9,116 nucleotides of DNA, from positions 1 to 9,116 of the forward strand of contig JAEDHQ010000063.1 in assembly GCA_016296945.1 (NCBI GenBank), in the 5' to 3' direction. The translations under genes and the position numbers were made by a program. Numbering within the stretch: the stretch's first letter is position 1; each line of letters begins with the position of its first letter. The notes beneath the pieces are model-generated. The model had not been told where the DNA came from and did no database searches. It saw only the letters and a program-made list of their open reading frames with translations. The stretch is from Bacilli bacterium. Lineage in GTDB: Bacteria > Bacillota_I > Bacilli_A > ML615J-28 > CAG-698. Shown in pieces: positions 1-8,172 of the stretch.

Positions 1-413
1 TTGTTAATGCCGATAAAATGGTAGAACAATTAGAAGAACAAAACGAAATTGACGGCGCTATGTTCAAGATTAAAGATGATCCCCGTGTTACTAAAATTGG
101 TCATACGATTAGAAAATATAGTCTTGATGAACTACCACAGTTATGGAATGTGTTAAAAGGGGATATGTCTTTAGTTGGACCTCGTCCACCTCTACCAATG
201 GAAGTGGCAGATTATACACCATATGATAAGTTACGTTTAACTGTTACACCGGGTTGTACTGGTCTTTGGCAAGTAACTAAGCGTAATGATGCAGATTTTG
301 ATGAAATGGTAGAATTGGACCTGGAATACATTAATAAGAGTAGTTTATGGTTTGATTTTAAAATTTTGTTGAAAACTGTTGGTGTCGTTGTTCATCCAAA
401 TAGTGCTTATTAA
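1..413 (+). CDS. epsE: Priming undecaprenyl-phosphate sugar-phosphate transferase, C-terminal part
   Basis: This is the first enzyme of EPS repeat-unit assembly. It moves a sugar-1-phosphate (often galactose or glucose) from a UDP-sugar to undecaprenyl phosphate at the inner face of the membrane. The frame is open from the left edge, and codons before the ATG at 18 (V-N-A-D-K) fit the family, so the gene starts outside the window and about 137 residues are visible. The bacterial sugar transferase domain (PF02397) is clear: DDPRVTKIGHTIRK, then SLDELPQLWNVLKGDMSLVG followed by PRPPLP, then PGCTGLWQV and the LDLEYI...DFKIL tail. The N-terminal membrane segment is not visible. The end HPNSAY is a natural C-terminus. 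The next gene starts 11 bases later. The donor sugar cannot be read from sequence. The family call is very safe; the symbol follows Lactobacillus usage. Confidence 0.95.
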   Translation, partial: VNADKMVEQLEEQNEIDGAMFKIKDDPRVTKIGHTIRKYSLDELPQLWNVLKGDMSLVGPRPPLPMEVADYTPYDKLRLTVTPGCTGLWQVTKRNDADFDEMVELDLEYINKSSLWFDFKILLKTVGVVVHPNSAY

Positions 414-424
414 AGGGTAAAAGA

Positions 425-1525
425 ATGAAAAAAAAGAAGTTACTTTATTTTGTAGAAGCATTTGGTGGGGGTATTTTCACTTACCTTTGTAATCTATCAA
501 ATCAACTCTGCGATGATTTTGATATTTATATTGCATATGGAATTAGAGAGCAAACTCCTAAGAACTTTGAAAAGTATTTTGATAAAAGAGTCCATTTAAT
601 TCGTATTAATAATTATCAGCGTGAAATTTCTTTTTCTAAGGATTTAGCCGCATTTAAGGAAATGAAAAATGTGGTGAAACAAATTAATCCCGATTTAATT
701 CATTTAAATTCATCTAAAGCAGGTATTTTAGGGAGATTATTATTGAAAAATAGTAAAATCCCTGTTTTTTATACTCCACATGGATATAGTTTTTTAATGA
801 CCAATATTTCTAATAAAAAGAGATGGTTTTATAAAACTTTAGAGAAAAAATTTGCTTTTAAAAATATAAAAACTATTGCATGTAGTAAAAGTGAATATGA
901 TATTTCCAGAATGATTACCTCAAATTCAACTTATGTAGATAATGGGATAAATTTACAAGAATTTTCTTCTCACTTATTAGATATGAAAAATAAGGTATTA
1001 AGGGGAAAATATAAAAATATAAAAGTTGCAACGTTAGGGCGTATATCTGTTCAAAAAAATCCTGAGCTTTTTAATAAAATTGCGGAATCCTTGCCGGAGA
1101 TAGAATTTGTTTGGATTGGCGATGGAGAATTAAAATCGAAACTTTTAGCGGATAATATTAAAGTAACAGGATGGGTAAATAAAGCTAAAGCCTTAGACAT
1201 ATTAAATGATACTGATATATTTTTGTTAACATCTTTATGGGAAGGTCTACCGATGGCTTTATTAGAAGCGATGTATCTGAAAAAAATATGTTTAGTTTCT
1301 AATGTTGTGGGAAATAAGGATGTTATAAAGAGTGGTTATAATGGATATTTATGTAATAATGCAATGGACTTTATAAATATTATAAAAGAAATTCTTCAAT
1401 ATAATAATATTGAAAAATATAATGAAATAAGGAAAAATGCAAAAAAAGATATCTTAGATCATTATAATTCGACAGCAATGGCTAAAGGATATAAAAAAAT
1501 TTATTTGAAATCATTGAATAATTAG
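425..1525 (+). CDS. Glycosyltransferase, family 4 type (EPS assembly)
   Basis: A cytoplasmic or membrane-associated GT-B glycosyltransferase that probably adds the second sugar of the lipid-linked EPS unit. The N-terminal domain starts with LLYFVEAFGGGIFTYLCNL, a glycine-rich acceptor-side loop. It continues with INPDLIHLNSSKAGILGRLL and FYTPHGYSFL, a block known from capsule and EPS glycosyltransferases including some rhamnosyltransferases. The donor-binding C-terminal domain begins near residue 200 (VATLGRISVQKNPELF), then VWIGDGELKSKL, and the E-x7-E motif EGLPMALLE with glutamates at about residues 273 and 281. Length (366 aa) is usual. AAGGG at 413-417 lies 7 bases before the ATG. The codons are AT-biased: by my hand count ATA serves about 12 of 35 isoleucines, against 1 of 24 in glf. 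Donor, acceptor and linkage are unknown. Confidence 0.9.
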   Translation: MKKKKLLYFVEAFGGGIFTYLCNLSNQLCDDFDIYIAYGIREQTPKNFEKYFDKRVHLIRINNYQREISFSKDLAAFKEMKNVVKQINPDLIHLNSSKAGILGRLLLKNSKIPVFYTPHGYSFLMTNISNKKRWFYKTLEKKFAFKNIKTIACSKSEYDISRMITSNSTYVDNGINLQEFSSHLLDMKNKVLRGKYKNIKVATLGRISVQKNPELFNKIAESLPEIEFVWIGDGELKSKLLADNIKVTGWVNKAKALDILNDTDIFLLTSLWEGLPMALLEAMYLKKICLVSNVVGNKDVIKSGYNGYLCNNAMDFINIIKEILQYNNIEKYNEIRKNAKKDILDHYNSTAMAKGYKKIYLKSLNN

Positions 1526-1536
1526 GAATAGATTAA

Positions 1537-2643
1537 ATGAAAAATAAAAAGAAAATCAAAGTTATGCATTTCGTATCGGGTTTTAAAAATGGTGGAGTAG
1601 AACAAGTATTACTAAACTACACTAAATTACTTAATAAAAATTATAATGATAGTATAGAAAATATAATTGTCTACCAGCATACTGCAGATCCAGAAAAATT
1701 AAGAATGTCTAAAAAGATTGGTAATAGAATGATCGAAATTCCAGCAAAAAGAGATGGAATTTTTAGGCATATGTATGTAACTTATAAACTTTTAAAAAAT
1801 GAAAGACCGGATATTGTTCATGCACACATGAGTTTGACTAGTTTTGTTCCATTATCTGTGGCTGCTTTTTTAGGTATACGTGTGAGAATTGCGCATTCAC
1901 ATATAGCTCAAGATGAATTTAATCCGCATATAGTTCCGCTTTTAAAAAAGTTAAATATTCTATTTGCCACTAATTTATTAGCTTGTGGAAAAAAAGCTGG
2001 TAATTATATGTATGGTAATAGAAAATTTGATGTATTGTATAACGCAATAGATCAAAGTAAATACGAATATAGACCAGAATGGAGAGAAAAAATAAGAAAT
2101 CAATATCATATTACTCCAAATAGTGTAGTGCTAGGTACCATCGGTAGAGTAGTAAAACAAAAAAATCAGAAATTTTTAATAGATATTTTTGATAGTTATA
2201 ACAAAATACATAAAGATAGCTATTTATTTATTGTTGGTGATGGAGAACTATCTGATGATTTGAATAGGTATATTGATAGTAAGAAAAGTAAAGATAAAAT
2301 CATTCGAATCAATGCAGTAAAGAGCACAGAAAAGATGTATTCTGCTTTTGATGTGTTTTTAATGCCTTCTTTATATGAAGGATTACCGGTGGTAGCTATT
2401 GAGGCCCAAGCTTCTGGGATTCCTACTCTTTTGTCGAATAATATTGATGAGTCTGTAGTTTTTTCTGATAAAGTTGATATGCTTCCAATTGATCAGGGCA
2501 TTAAGCCATGGGTCAAAAAGTTACAAGTTTTGCAAAATAGAAAAAGTGATCGTAAATTTCAGGGAAATAGCAATTATGATATAAAGGTTCAAAATAAAAG
2601 GTTATTTAACTTCTATTTAAATTGTATGAGAGAGGATAAATGA
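1537..2643 (+). CDS. Glycosyltransferase, family 4 type (EpsF-like)
   Basis: A second GT-B glycosyltransferase, probably adding a further sugar to the growing EPS unit. The start KVMHFVSGFKNGGVEQVLLN has the GGVE loop typical of this group. It is followed by ERPDIVHAHMSLTSF and RIAHSHIAQDEF (about residues 90-125), then LYNAIDQSKY. The donor domain has LGTIGRVVKQKNQKFLIDIF, LFIVGDGELSDDL and the E-x7-E motif EGLPVVAIE, with glutamates at about residues 281 and 289. It ends with an asparagine- and lysine-rich tail, which is common in EpsF-like proteins. Length 368 aa is normal. The ribosome site AGGA at 1524-1527 overlaps the stop codon of the gene before, which suggests coupled translation. 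The enzyme resembles galactosyl- and glucosyltransferases of EPS loci, but specificity cannot be assigned. Confidence 0.9.
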   Translation: MKNKKKIKVMHFVSGFKNGGVEQVLLNYTKLLNKNYNDSIENIIVYQHTADPEKLRMSKKIGNRMIEIPAKRDGIFRHMYVTYKLLKNERPDIVHAHMSLTSFVPLSVAAFLGIRVRIAHSHIAQDEFNPHIVPLLKKLNILFATNLLACGKKAGNYMYGNRKFDVLYNAIDQSKYEYRPEWREKIRNQYHITPNSVVLGTIGRVVKQKNQKFLIDIFDSYNKIHKDSYLFIVGDGELSDDLNRYIDSKKSKDKIIRINAVKSTEKMYSAFDVFLMPSLYEGLPVVAIEAQASGIPTLLSNNIDESVVFSDKVDMLPIDQGIKPWVKKLQVLQNRKSDRKFQGNSNYDIKVQNKRLFNFYLNCMREDK

Positions 2644-2656
2644 TAGAAAGGTGGAT

Positions 2657-3574
2657 ATGAAAAATATGAAAACTGTTGATTGTGTAGTTGTAACTTACAA
2701 TAGACTTGATTTGTTAAAAGAATGTATTCATGCTATTGAGAAGCAAACATATCCAGTTAATAATTTTTTTATAATAGATAATTGCTCTACAGATAATACC
2801 TGGGATTATTTGAAATCTATAAAAAGGGCAAATATAGTACCAATACGATTAAGAAAAAACTTGGGAGGGGCTGGAGGCTTTAATATGGGCCTGAAAGCAT
2901 TTATGAATAGAAGTAATTCAGATTATGTATGGATTATGGACGATGATACTATTCCTAGTTTTAGTGCGTTGGAAAATCTGATGAAAAAAAGAAAGGTTTC
3001 TTCTAAACTAGGTTTTTTATGTAGTAATGTTCGTTGGCAAGATAAAAGTGTTGCCGTCATGAATATTCCTACCCCATCAAAAAATTGGAATGAATTTTCT
3101 GAGCATGGTGTGACAAAAGTTGATTCTGCATCTTTTGTTTCCATAATGTTTCCCCGCAAAGTTGTGGAAAAAGTTGGTTATCCGATATCTGACTTTTTTA
3201 TTTGGGGTGATGATATGGAATATACGCTTAGAATTACTCAGGATTATGATTTTGAAGGATTTATGGTAAATGATTCTTTAGTAGAGCATAAAATTAAACA
3301 AAATATTGCTACAGATTTGGTGAAAGAAGAAAATATAAATCGAATAAAGAGATATTATCTTGCACAACGTAATACAATATTTTATTTAAAGAAACATACT
3401 AATAAAAAAGAGGTATTTAAGGCTACTATAAGACAAGGAATTAAGATTCCAGTACAAGCATTGTTAAAATCCAAAAATCACAAGTTTTATAGAGCATGGA
3501 TTTCGATTAAAGGAACAATAGCTGGTGTATTTTTTAATCCAAAAATAGAGAAAGAAAAATATATTAATAAATAA
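2657..3574 (+). CDS. GT2 glycosyltransferase, galactofuranosyltransferase-like
   Basis: A GT-A fold family 2 glycosyltransferase. The order is VDCVVVTYNRLDLLKECI near the start, FIIDNCSTDNT, the loop NLGGAGGFNMG, WIMDDDTIP (metal-binding aspartates at about residues 95-97) and DFFIWGDDMEYTLRI (about 179-193), which holds the acidic catalytic residues. GGAGGF together with WGDDxEY is a combination known from GlfT-like galactofuranosyltransferases (COG1216). With glf two genes downstream, transfer of galactofuranose from UDP-Galf is the likely role; this is inference from family and context. The frame can also start at GTG 2651, but AAAGG at 2647-2651 sits 5 bases before ATG 2657, so I prefer 2657 (305 aa). 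A third ATG is at 2666. The previous stop lies 13 bases upstream. Confidence 0.88.
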   Translation: MKNMKTVDCVVVTYNRLDLLKECIHAIEKQTYPVNNFFIIDNCSTDNTWDYLKSIKRANIVPIRLRKNLGGAGGFNMGLKAFMNRSNSDYVWIMDDDTIPSFSALENLMKKRKVSSKLGFLCSNVRWQDKSVAVMNIPTPSKNWNEFSEHGVTKVDSASFVSIMFPRKVVEKVGYPISDFFIWGDDMEYTLRITQDYDFEGFMVNDSLVEHKIKQNIATDLVKEENINRIKRYYLAQRNTIFYLKKHTNKKEVFKATIRQGIKIPVQALLKSKNHKFYRAWISIKGTIAGVFFNPKIEKEKYINK

Positions 3575-3630
3575 TAATCCTACTTAAATATAATATGCTT
3601 AGGTAAAATGAGGGACAAGTAATATATAAA

Positions 3631-4863
3631 ATGAAAAAACAAACCTATAGTAATATCTGCGCCTATTTGATTGCTGTGGTTATCATGGTAAATTGTAGAA
3701 GTGTTTGGCTTAGTAATCCAGCATGGACTTCCGTATTAAATATGGGATTGTATTTGATACTGGTGTGTGGCTCGATTTGTCTTCTTTTAATCAATTTTGA
3801 TAGTATAAATAATTTGAAGAGTACTATATTAGTTAGTTTATTTGTCTTTCTTTATTTTTTTGTTTATTTACTTTTTAATTCTGTAAATTTAAAGAATAAT
3901 TTACTGTTATTAATTGTTTTAATTTTATTCTTATGGATAGTACAAATTAAAGGAAGAAAATTACCAATTATTCTTGAAGCCTACAGCAATGTAATTATTG
4001 TAATTGCAGTTATTTCAATTTTAATGTGGCTAACTTGTTCTTTACTTAAATTAATGTCTCCTAGTGGATACGTACAGTTCAATTGGACTTCAACTGAAGG
4101 AATATATAAATTGATCCCCACTTATAAAAATATCTATTTTGAAACTCAAGATATAACTTTGCCTGTTGTTGGAAATATAATTAGAAATACGGCAATTTTT
4201 ACTGAAGCACCTATGGCTTCTTTAAACTTTTGCTTAGCATTTCTTATAAAGATAGTTATGAGGGCTAAAACTAAAACAACAATCTGGTTAATTATTGCTA
4301 TTTTAACTACTTTTTCGACTACTGGATATATCCTATTGATTCTGACATTCTTTCTGAAATGGCTTGAAACAAATAAAAATCAATTTATCTATAAGCTACT
4401 ATTCATGGTACCAGTATTGATTATTGCAATTATTGGAATTAATTTGTTGATTGGACAGAGAGCAACATATGGTACTCAATCAACCAGCTTAAGGTTAGAT
4501 GATTATAAAGTGGGATTAACAACATTTTTACAACATCCATTATTTGGCGCTGGTTTAGGAAATAGCATGGCGTTGACAGAAAATATGGCTAGTTGGCGTT
4601 GGCGTATTTCTATGATTGGTTTTAGTAATTCAATTGCTGAAGTATTAGCTCAAGGAGGAATATATGTTAGCATTGCATATATGTATGCTTTTATAAGGGG
4701 ATTATATTTAACGATTAAATTTAAATCACTAAATAATTTTATTTTAATATTGGGAACTTTTTATTTATTTTGTACTACTATATTTAGTTATCAATATATT
4801 TTATTGCTGTTATTAGTTTTATTTGCTAAATTTGAAATATATTTAAAAATTAAAGATAAATGA
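3631..4863 (+). CDS. wzy: EPS repeat-unit polymerase, O-antigen polymerase family
   Basis: A multi-pass membrane protein of 410 aa that would join flipped lipid-linked repeat units on the outer face of the membrane. I see about ten to twelve hydrophobic segments and a longer external loop around residues 140-190. Family-type marks are RNTAIFTEAPMASLNFCLAF (the F-x-E-P/A motif seen in many Wzy proteins), FSTTGYILLIL, and SLRLDDYKVGLTTFLQHPLF followed by GAGLGNS. Wzy proteins are poorly conserved, so the call rests on topology, these motifs and its place between glycosyltransferases and wzx. The ribosome site is odd: AGGG at 3611-3614 is 16 bases from the ATG, too far for good pairing. The best-placed codon is ATA at 3622. 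A four-codon ORF (MRDK, 3608-3622) lies in the gap. Very high AT content and many ATA codons suggest transfer. Confidence 0.87.
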   Translation: MKKQTYSNICAYLIAVVIMVNCRSVWLSNPAWTSVLNMGLYLILVCGSICLLLINFDSINNLKSTILVSLFVFLYFFVYLLFNSVNLKNNLLLLIVLILFLWIVQIKGRKLPIILEAYSNVIIVIAVISILMWLTCSLLKLMSPSGYVQFNWTSTEGIYKLIPTYKNIYFETQDITLPVVGNIIRNTAIFTEAPMASLNFCLAFLIKIVMRAKTKTTIWLIIAILTTFSTTGYILLILTFFLKWLETNKNQFIYKLLFMVPVLIIAIIGINLLIGQRATYGTQSTSLRLDDYKVGLTTFLQHPLFGAGLGNSMALTENMASWRWRISMIGFSNSIAEVLAQGGIYVSIAYMYAFIRGLYLTIKFKSLNNFILILGTFYLFCTTIFSYQYILLLLLVLFAKFEIYLKIKDK

Positions 4864-4893
4864 AAATGAATTAGATTAAGGAATAGAATAATA

Positions 4894-6012
4894 ATGAAAA
4901 ATACATATTTAGTAGTTGGATCAGGACTATTTGGTGCGGTATTTGCTCATGAAGCAGCTAAACGCGGTCATAAAGTTACTGTAATTGAACAAAGAGATCA
5001 TTTGGCAGGAAATATTTATACTAAGGAAGTTGATGGAATTCAAGTTCATCAATACGGTGCACATATTTTCCATACGTCAAATAAAGAGGTATGGGATTAT
5101 GTACAACAATTTGCCGAATTTAATCGTTATACTAACAGTCCAGTAGCAAATTATTATGGTAAAATGTACAATTTACCATTTAACATGAATACTTTTAGTG
5201 AAATGTGGGGGGTAAGAACACCACAAGAAGCTATGGATAAAATTAATGAGCAACGTCAAGAGATGGCCGGGAAAGAGCCTCAAAATCTTGAAGAACAAGC
5301 TATTTCATTAATTGGACGTGATATCTACGAAAAATTAATCAAGGGATATACAGAAAAGCAATGGGGCAGAAAAGCTACAGAATTACCTGCATTTATCATT
5401 AAGAGACTCCCAGTTCGCTTAACTTATGATAATAATTATTTCAATGACGATTATCAAGGTATTCCTAAAGGTGGATATACGCAAATTGTCGAAAAAATGC
5501 TTAATAATGAGAATATTGAAGTCAAATTAAATACCGATTTCTTTGATAAAAAGGATGAATATTTAAAGAGCCTTGATAAGATTGTTTACACTGGCATGAT
5601 TGATAAATTCTTCGATTATAAGTTAGGCGAACTAGAATATCGTTCACTTCGTTTTGAAACTGAAGAAAAAGATATAGGTAATTGTCAAGGTAATGCAGTA
5701 ATTAACTATACTGATGCTGAAACGCCATATACTCGTGTAATTGAGCATAAGCATTTTGAATTTGGTAAGGGTGATAAGAATAAGACTATTATTACTCGTG
5801 AATATCCTGCTGACTGGAAACGTGGAGATGAACCATATTATCCAGTTAACAATGAAAGAAATAACACTTTGTATGCACAATACAGAGATTTAGCAGAAAA
5901 AGAAAACGATAAAATTATTTTTGGCGGTCGTTTAGGCCAATACAAATACTACAATATGGATCAAGTAATTGCAGCAGCTTTAGAATCTGTAAAAAATGAG
6001 TTTGGTGAATAA
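4894..6012 (+). CDS. glf: UDP-galactopyranose mutase
   Basis: A flavoenzyme that interconverts UDP-galactopyranose and UDP-galactofuranose in the cytoplasm, giving the donor for galactofuranosyltransfer. The N-terminal FAD-binding fold has GSGLFG at residues 9-14, the acidic end of strand two in VTVIE (E32) and LAGN at 37-40. YGAHIFHTS (54-62) is the family signature around the flavin. KGYTEKQWG, RLPVRLTYDNNYF, KGGYT and the C-terminal FAD-contact motif GGRLGQYKYYNMDQ are all present, so the protein looks intact at 372 aa, the normal length. AAGGA at 4878-4882 lies 11 bases before the ATG. Codon use is unlike its neighbours: I count one ATA among 24 isoleucines, so it appears better adapted to the host. 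Wzx starts 5 bases after the stop. This is the most secure functional call in the window. Confidence 0.98.
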   Translation: MKNTYLVVGSGLFGAVFAHEAAKRGHKVTVIEQRDHLAGNIYTKEVDGIQVHQYGAHIFHTSNKEVWDYVQQFAEFNRYTNSPVANYYGKMYNLPFNMNTFSEMWGVRTPQEAMDKINEQRQEMAGKEPQNLEEQAISLIGRDIYEKLIKGYTEKQWGRKATELPAFIIKRLPVRLTYDNNYFNDDYQGIPKGGYTQIVEKMLNNENIEVKLNTDFFDKKDEYLKSLDKIVYTGMIDKFFDYKLGELEYRSLRFETEEKDIGNCQGNAVINYTDAETPYTRVIEHKHFEFGKGDKNKTIITREYPADWKRGDEPYYPVNNERNNTLYAQYRDLAEKENDKIIFGGRLGQYKYYNMDQVIAAALESVKNEFGE

Positions 6013-6017
6013 TTTTT

Positions 6018-7451
6018 ATGAAGGTCATTAAAAATTACCTTTACAATGTTGGATATCAAGTATTAGCGATAATTGTACCGTTAATTACATCAGCGTACGT
6101 TAGTCGTGTTTTGCGTCCAGAAGGTGTTGGTGCAAATTCTTTTACTAATTCCATAATTCAATATTTCATTTTATTTGCAAATATGGGTATTGGATATTAT
6201 GGAAATAGACAAATTGCTTATGTTAGAGAAAATAAGGATCAAATGTCAAAAACTTTTTGGGAAATCCAAATAGTCAAGACAATTATGACTCTTTATGCTT
6301 TTGTAGCATTTGAAATTTTTATGATCTTTTATACTCGTCAGCCAGAGTATATGTGGGCTCAATCGCTCAATTTGATTGCAATTGCTTTTGATATTTCATG
6401 GTTTTATGAAGGTATAGAAGATTTTAAAGTTACGGTTTTGAAAAACTCATTGGTAAAAGTATTATCAATGCTTGCTATTTTTGTCTTTATAAAAGGGCCG
6501 AATGATGTAACATTGTATATTATTGTGCTTGCTCTATCAACTTTAATTGGTAATTTAACGTTATGGCCAAACATAAGACGTGATCTTAACAAGATTTCTT
6601 TTAATTTCTTAAATCCATGGCAGCACTTTTTACCAATGGCAGAATTGTTCATTCCGCAAATAGCAACTCAGGTTTATGTTCAGCTTAATAAAACTATGTT
6701 GGGTGTAATGGTTAGTGAAACTGCATCTGGGTACTATCAGTATTCTGATAACTTAGTAAAATTAATTCTGGCGTTAGTTACAGCAACCGGTACTGTTATG
6801 TTGCCACATGTGGCTAATGCAGTTTCACATGGTGATATGCATAAAGTCAATAAAATGTTGTATAAGTCATTTAACTTTGTTTCTGCGGTTTCCTATCCTA
6901 TGATGTTTGGATTAGCAGCTATTTCATTAACTTTGGCACCTAAATATTATGGTCCGGGATATGGTCCTGTTGGTCTTGCGATGATGATTGAATCTATAGT
7001 AATTTTAATCATTGCATGGAGTAATGTGTTGGGTGTGCAGTATTTATTACCTATACATAAACAAAAACAATTTACGTGGTCGGTTACATTAGGAGCTATT
7101 GTTAATTTGATTTTAAATATACCATTTATACGAATTTGGGGATTAAATGGTGCTATGTGGTCGACTGTATTATCTGAAATTTCTGTCACGTTGTATCAAT
7201 TGTGGGCAGTAAGACATCTACTTAATTTTAAAGAATTATTTGCCGATTCTTGGAAGTACTTTACTGCGGGACTTGTAATGTTTGTACCAGTGTTTTGGAT
7301 GAATACACATTTAAGTAATTCCTGGGTGATGATGGGAATAGAGATAATAGTCGGGATATTAGTTTATGGAGGTATGATTTTAGTCTTACGAGCATCAATT
7401 ATTAGAGAAGCTGGAGGATTACTAAAGAAAAAACACATAAGTAATAAGTAA
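6018..7451 (+). CDS. wzx: EPS repeat-unit flippase, MOP superfamily
   Basis: A 477-residue multi-pass membrane protein that would move the lipid-linked repeat unit across the membrane for Wzy. It begins with KNYLYNVGYQVLAIIVPLIT and SAYVSRVLRPEGVGANSFTN, the classic opening of Wzx/RfbX polysaccharide transporters (PF01943, with a C-terminal half like PF14667). The later blocks ELFIPQIATQVYVQLNKTML and YYQYSDNLVKL are also typical of Firmicute Wzx. I see about 12 to 14 membrane segments. The C-terminal end is basic (LLKKKHISNK) and cytoplasmic. The ribosome site GGTGA (6004-6008) lies inside the end of glf, so translation is probably coupled. It is the last intact gene of the operon; nearly 200 bases separate it from the terminator. 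Confidence 0.95.
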   Translation: MKVIKNYLYNVGYQVLAIIVPLITSAYVSRVLRPEGVGANSFTNSIIQYFILFANMGIGYYGNRQIAYVRENKDQMSKTFWEIQIVKTIMTLYAFVAFEIFMIFYTRQPEYMWAQSLNLIAIAFDISWFYEGIEDFKVTVLKNSLVKVLSMLAIFVFIKGPNDVTLYIIVLALSTLIGNLTLWPNIRRDLNKISFNFLNPWQHFLPMAELFIPQIATQVYVQLNKTMLGVMVSETASGYYQYSDNLVKLILALVTATGTVMLPHVANAVSHGDMHKVNKMLYKSFNFVSAVSYPMMFGLAAISLTLAPKYYGPGYGPVGLAMMIESIVILIIAWSNVLGVQYLLPIHKQKQFTWSVTLGAIVNLILNIPFIRIWGLNGAMWSTVLSEISVTLYQLWAVRHLLNFKELFADSWKYFTAGLVMFVPVFWMNTHLSNSWVMMGIEIIVGILVYGGMILVLRASIIREAGGLLKKKHISNK

Positions 7452-7575
7452 AATACACAGTAACGTCTCTCATGATAGTTATTCCTTTGATTGGTTAGTA
7501 TACATAATTTTAAATCTTTTAGAAATGGGATTAAAAGTATCAAAGAAATAATTATATTAGGTAGCATTGAATTAA

Positions 7576-7671
7576 ATGTTTAAAAGAGGTAAAATGATCG
7601 TACCGAGTCAATATATAGACTGCTTATCAAATAGATATGCAGTAAGTAGAAAGGGAATTAAACAGATATAA
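7576..7671 (+). CDS. Possible 31-codon ORF or gene remnant of unknown function
   Basis: A short open frame between wzx and the operon terminator. It can start at ATG 7576 (31 aa) or, better, at ATG 7594 (25 aa, starting MIVPSQYIDCLSNRY), where AGAGG at 7585-7589 stands 4 bases upstream. The stop codon lies inside the left part of the terminator region (7651-7697), an unusual place for a real gene. I do not recognise the peptide. Just upstream, 7490-7579, another frame reads LVSIHNFKSFRNGIKSIKEI without a clear start. Together they look more like the eroded end of a lost EPS gene than a functional peptide. Confidence is low. Confidence 0.18.
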   Translation: MFKRGKMIVPSQYIDCLSNRYAVSRKGIKQI

Positions 7672-7697
7672 AATAACTGTTTAATTCTTTTTCTTTT
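7651..7697 (+). terminator. Rho-independent terminator, probable end of EPS operon
   Basis: The arms GAATTAAACAG (7655-7665) and CTGTTTAATTC (7677-7687) pair perfectly over 11 bp around an 11-base AT loop. A/G residues before the left arm can extend the stem by G-U and A-U pairs with the T tract. TTTTTCTTTT (7688-7697) follows on the + strand. No other strong terminator lies between wzx and this point, so it most likely ends the EPS transcript. The stem is AT-rich but long. Confidence 0.8.
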
Positions 7698-8018
7698 ATG
7701 AAATTTGGTTTGTCTTCCTTATTTGATCCAATTTTCTTTAAGTTTGATTCTATTAATAAGTATTTAAATTTATTGTAATCGTAAGCAGTTTGATTAAAAA
7801 TCAATAATGTTTTATTTGCTTATATTTTGAGTGAGCCGAGTAAATAAGCTGATAGTTACTGAATGACTACAGTAATAAATTGTATATTCGAAGTATAATG
7901 ACTAAAATGCGGGTAAAAACTAAATGAGTTTAATTAAGTAGATTTTATGAAGCTTGTCAATGAGATACTTTTAAAATAATAGTAAAAATAATATATGTGT
8001 CCTAAATATTAAAATAAA
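7698..8018. other. AT-rich intergenic stretch with no supported gene
   Basis: I find no intact gene on either strand here. Open frames are short and break at stops. A minus-strand frame of about 53 codons (ending at 7658) exists, but its tail is the T-rich terminator tract read backwards, so I do not treat it as a gene. There is one six-base inverted repeat, GCTTAT/ATAAGC, around 7820-7850. It is best described as decayed or spacer DNA. Confidence 0.6.
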
Positions 8019-8049
8019 TTGTAATAGAAGCTTTGTTAGAGAATATAAT
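8019..8049 (+). promoter_or_regulatory. Weak candidate promoter before the 8173 terminator
   Basis: TATAAT at 8044-8049 is a perfect -10 hexamer. The best -35 match is TTGTAA at 8019-8024 (4 of 6), with a long 19-base spacer. In DNA this AT-rich a TATAAT can occur by chance. If used, transcription would start near 8056 and end at the 8173-8211 terminator, giving an RNA of about 155 bases with no good ORF. Confidence 0.2.
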
Positions 8050-8172
8050 ACAATTTTTGATAAACTTAATTGAACTTAACTTAAGAGCTAAGTTATGCTC
8101 GTTTTTCTTTATGCATAACTGTCTATAGAATATTGTAGATATCCGTAGACCAGGAAAATATAAAATCAAAAT

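Noticed and set aside
2923..3159. Minus-strand open frame inside the GT2 gene
   Set aside because: It lies fully inside a well-supported + strand gene and its product shows no family features.
3589..3594. TATAAT before wzy as an internal promoter
   Set aside because: No -35 hexamer at a fitting distance and no extended -10; the gene is most simply read from the operon transcript.
5644..5880. Minus-strand open frame inside glf
   Set aside because: Shadow of a highly conserved gene; the product looks like reversed AT-rich codons.
6404..7567. Three minus-strand open frames inside and at the end of wzx
   Set aside because: All overlap an intact flippase gene, have no ribosome site context and no recognisable motifs.
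7658..7816. Minus-strand frame of about 53 codons over the operon terminator
   Set aside because: It has no ATG, its last codons are the terminator stem and T tract read backwards, and its Asn/Lys/Leu-rich text is expected from AT-rich DNA.
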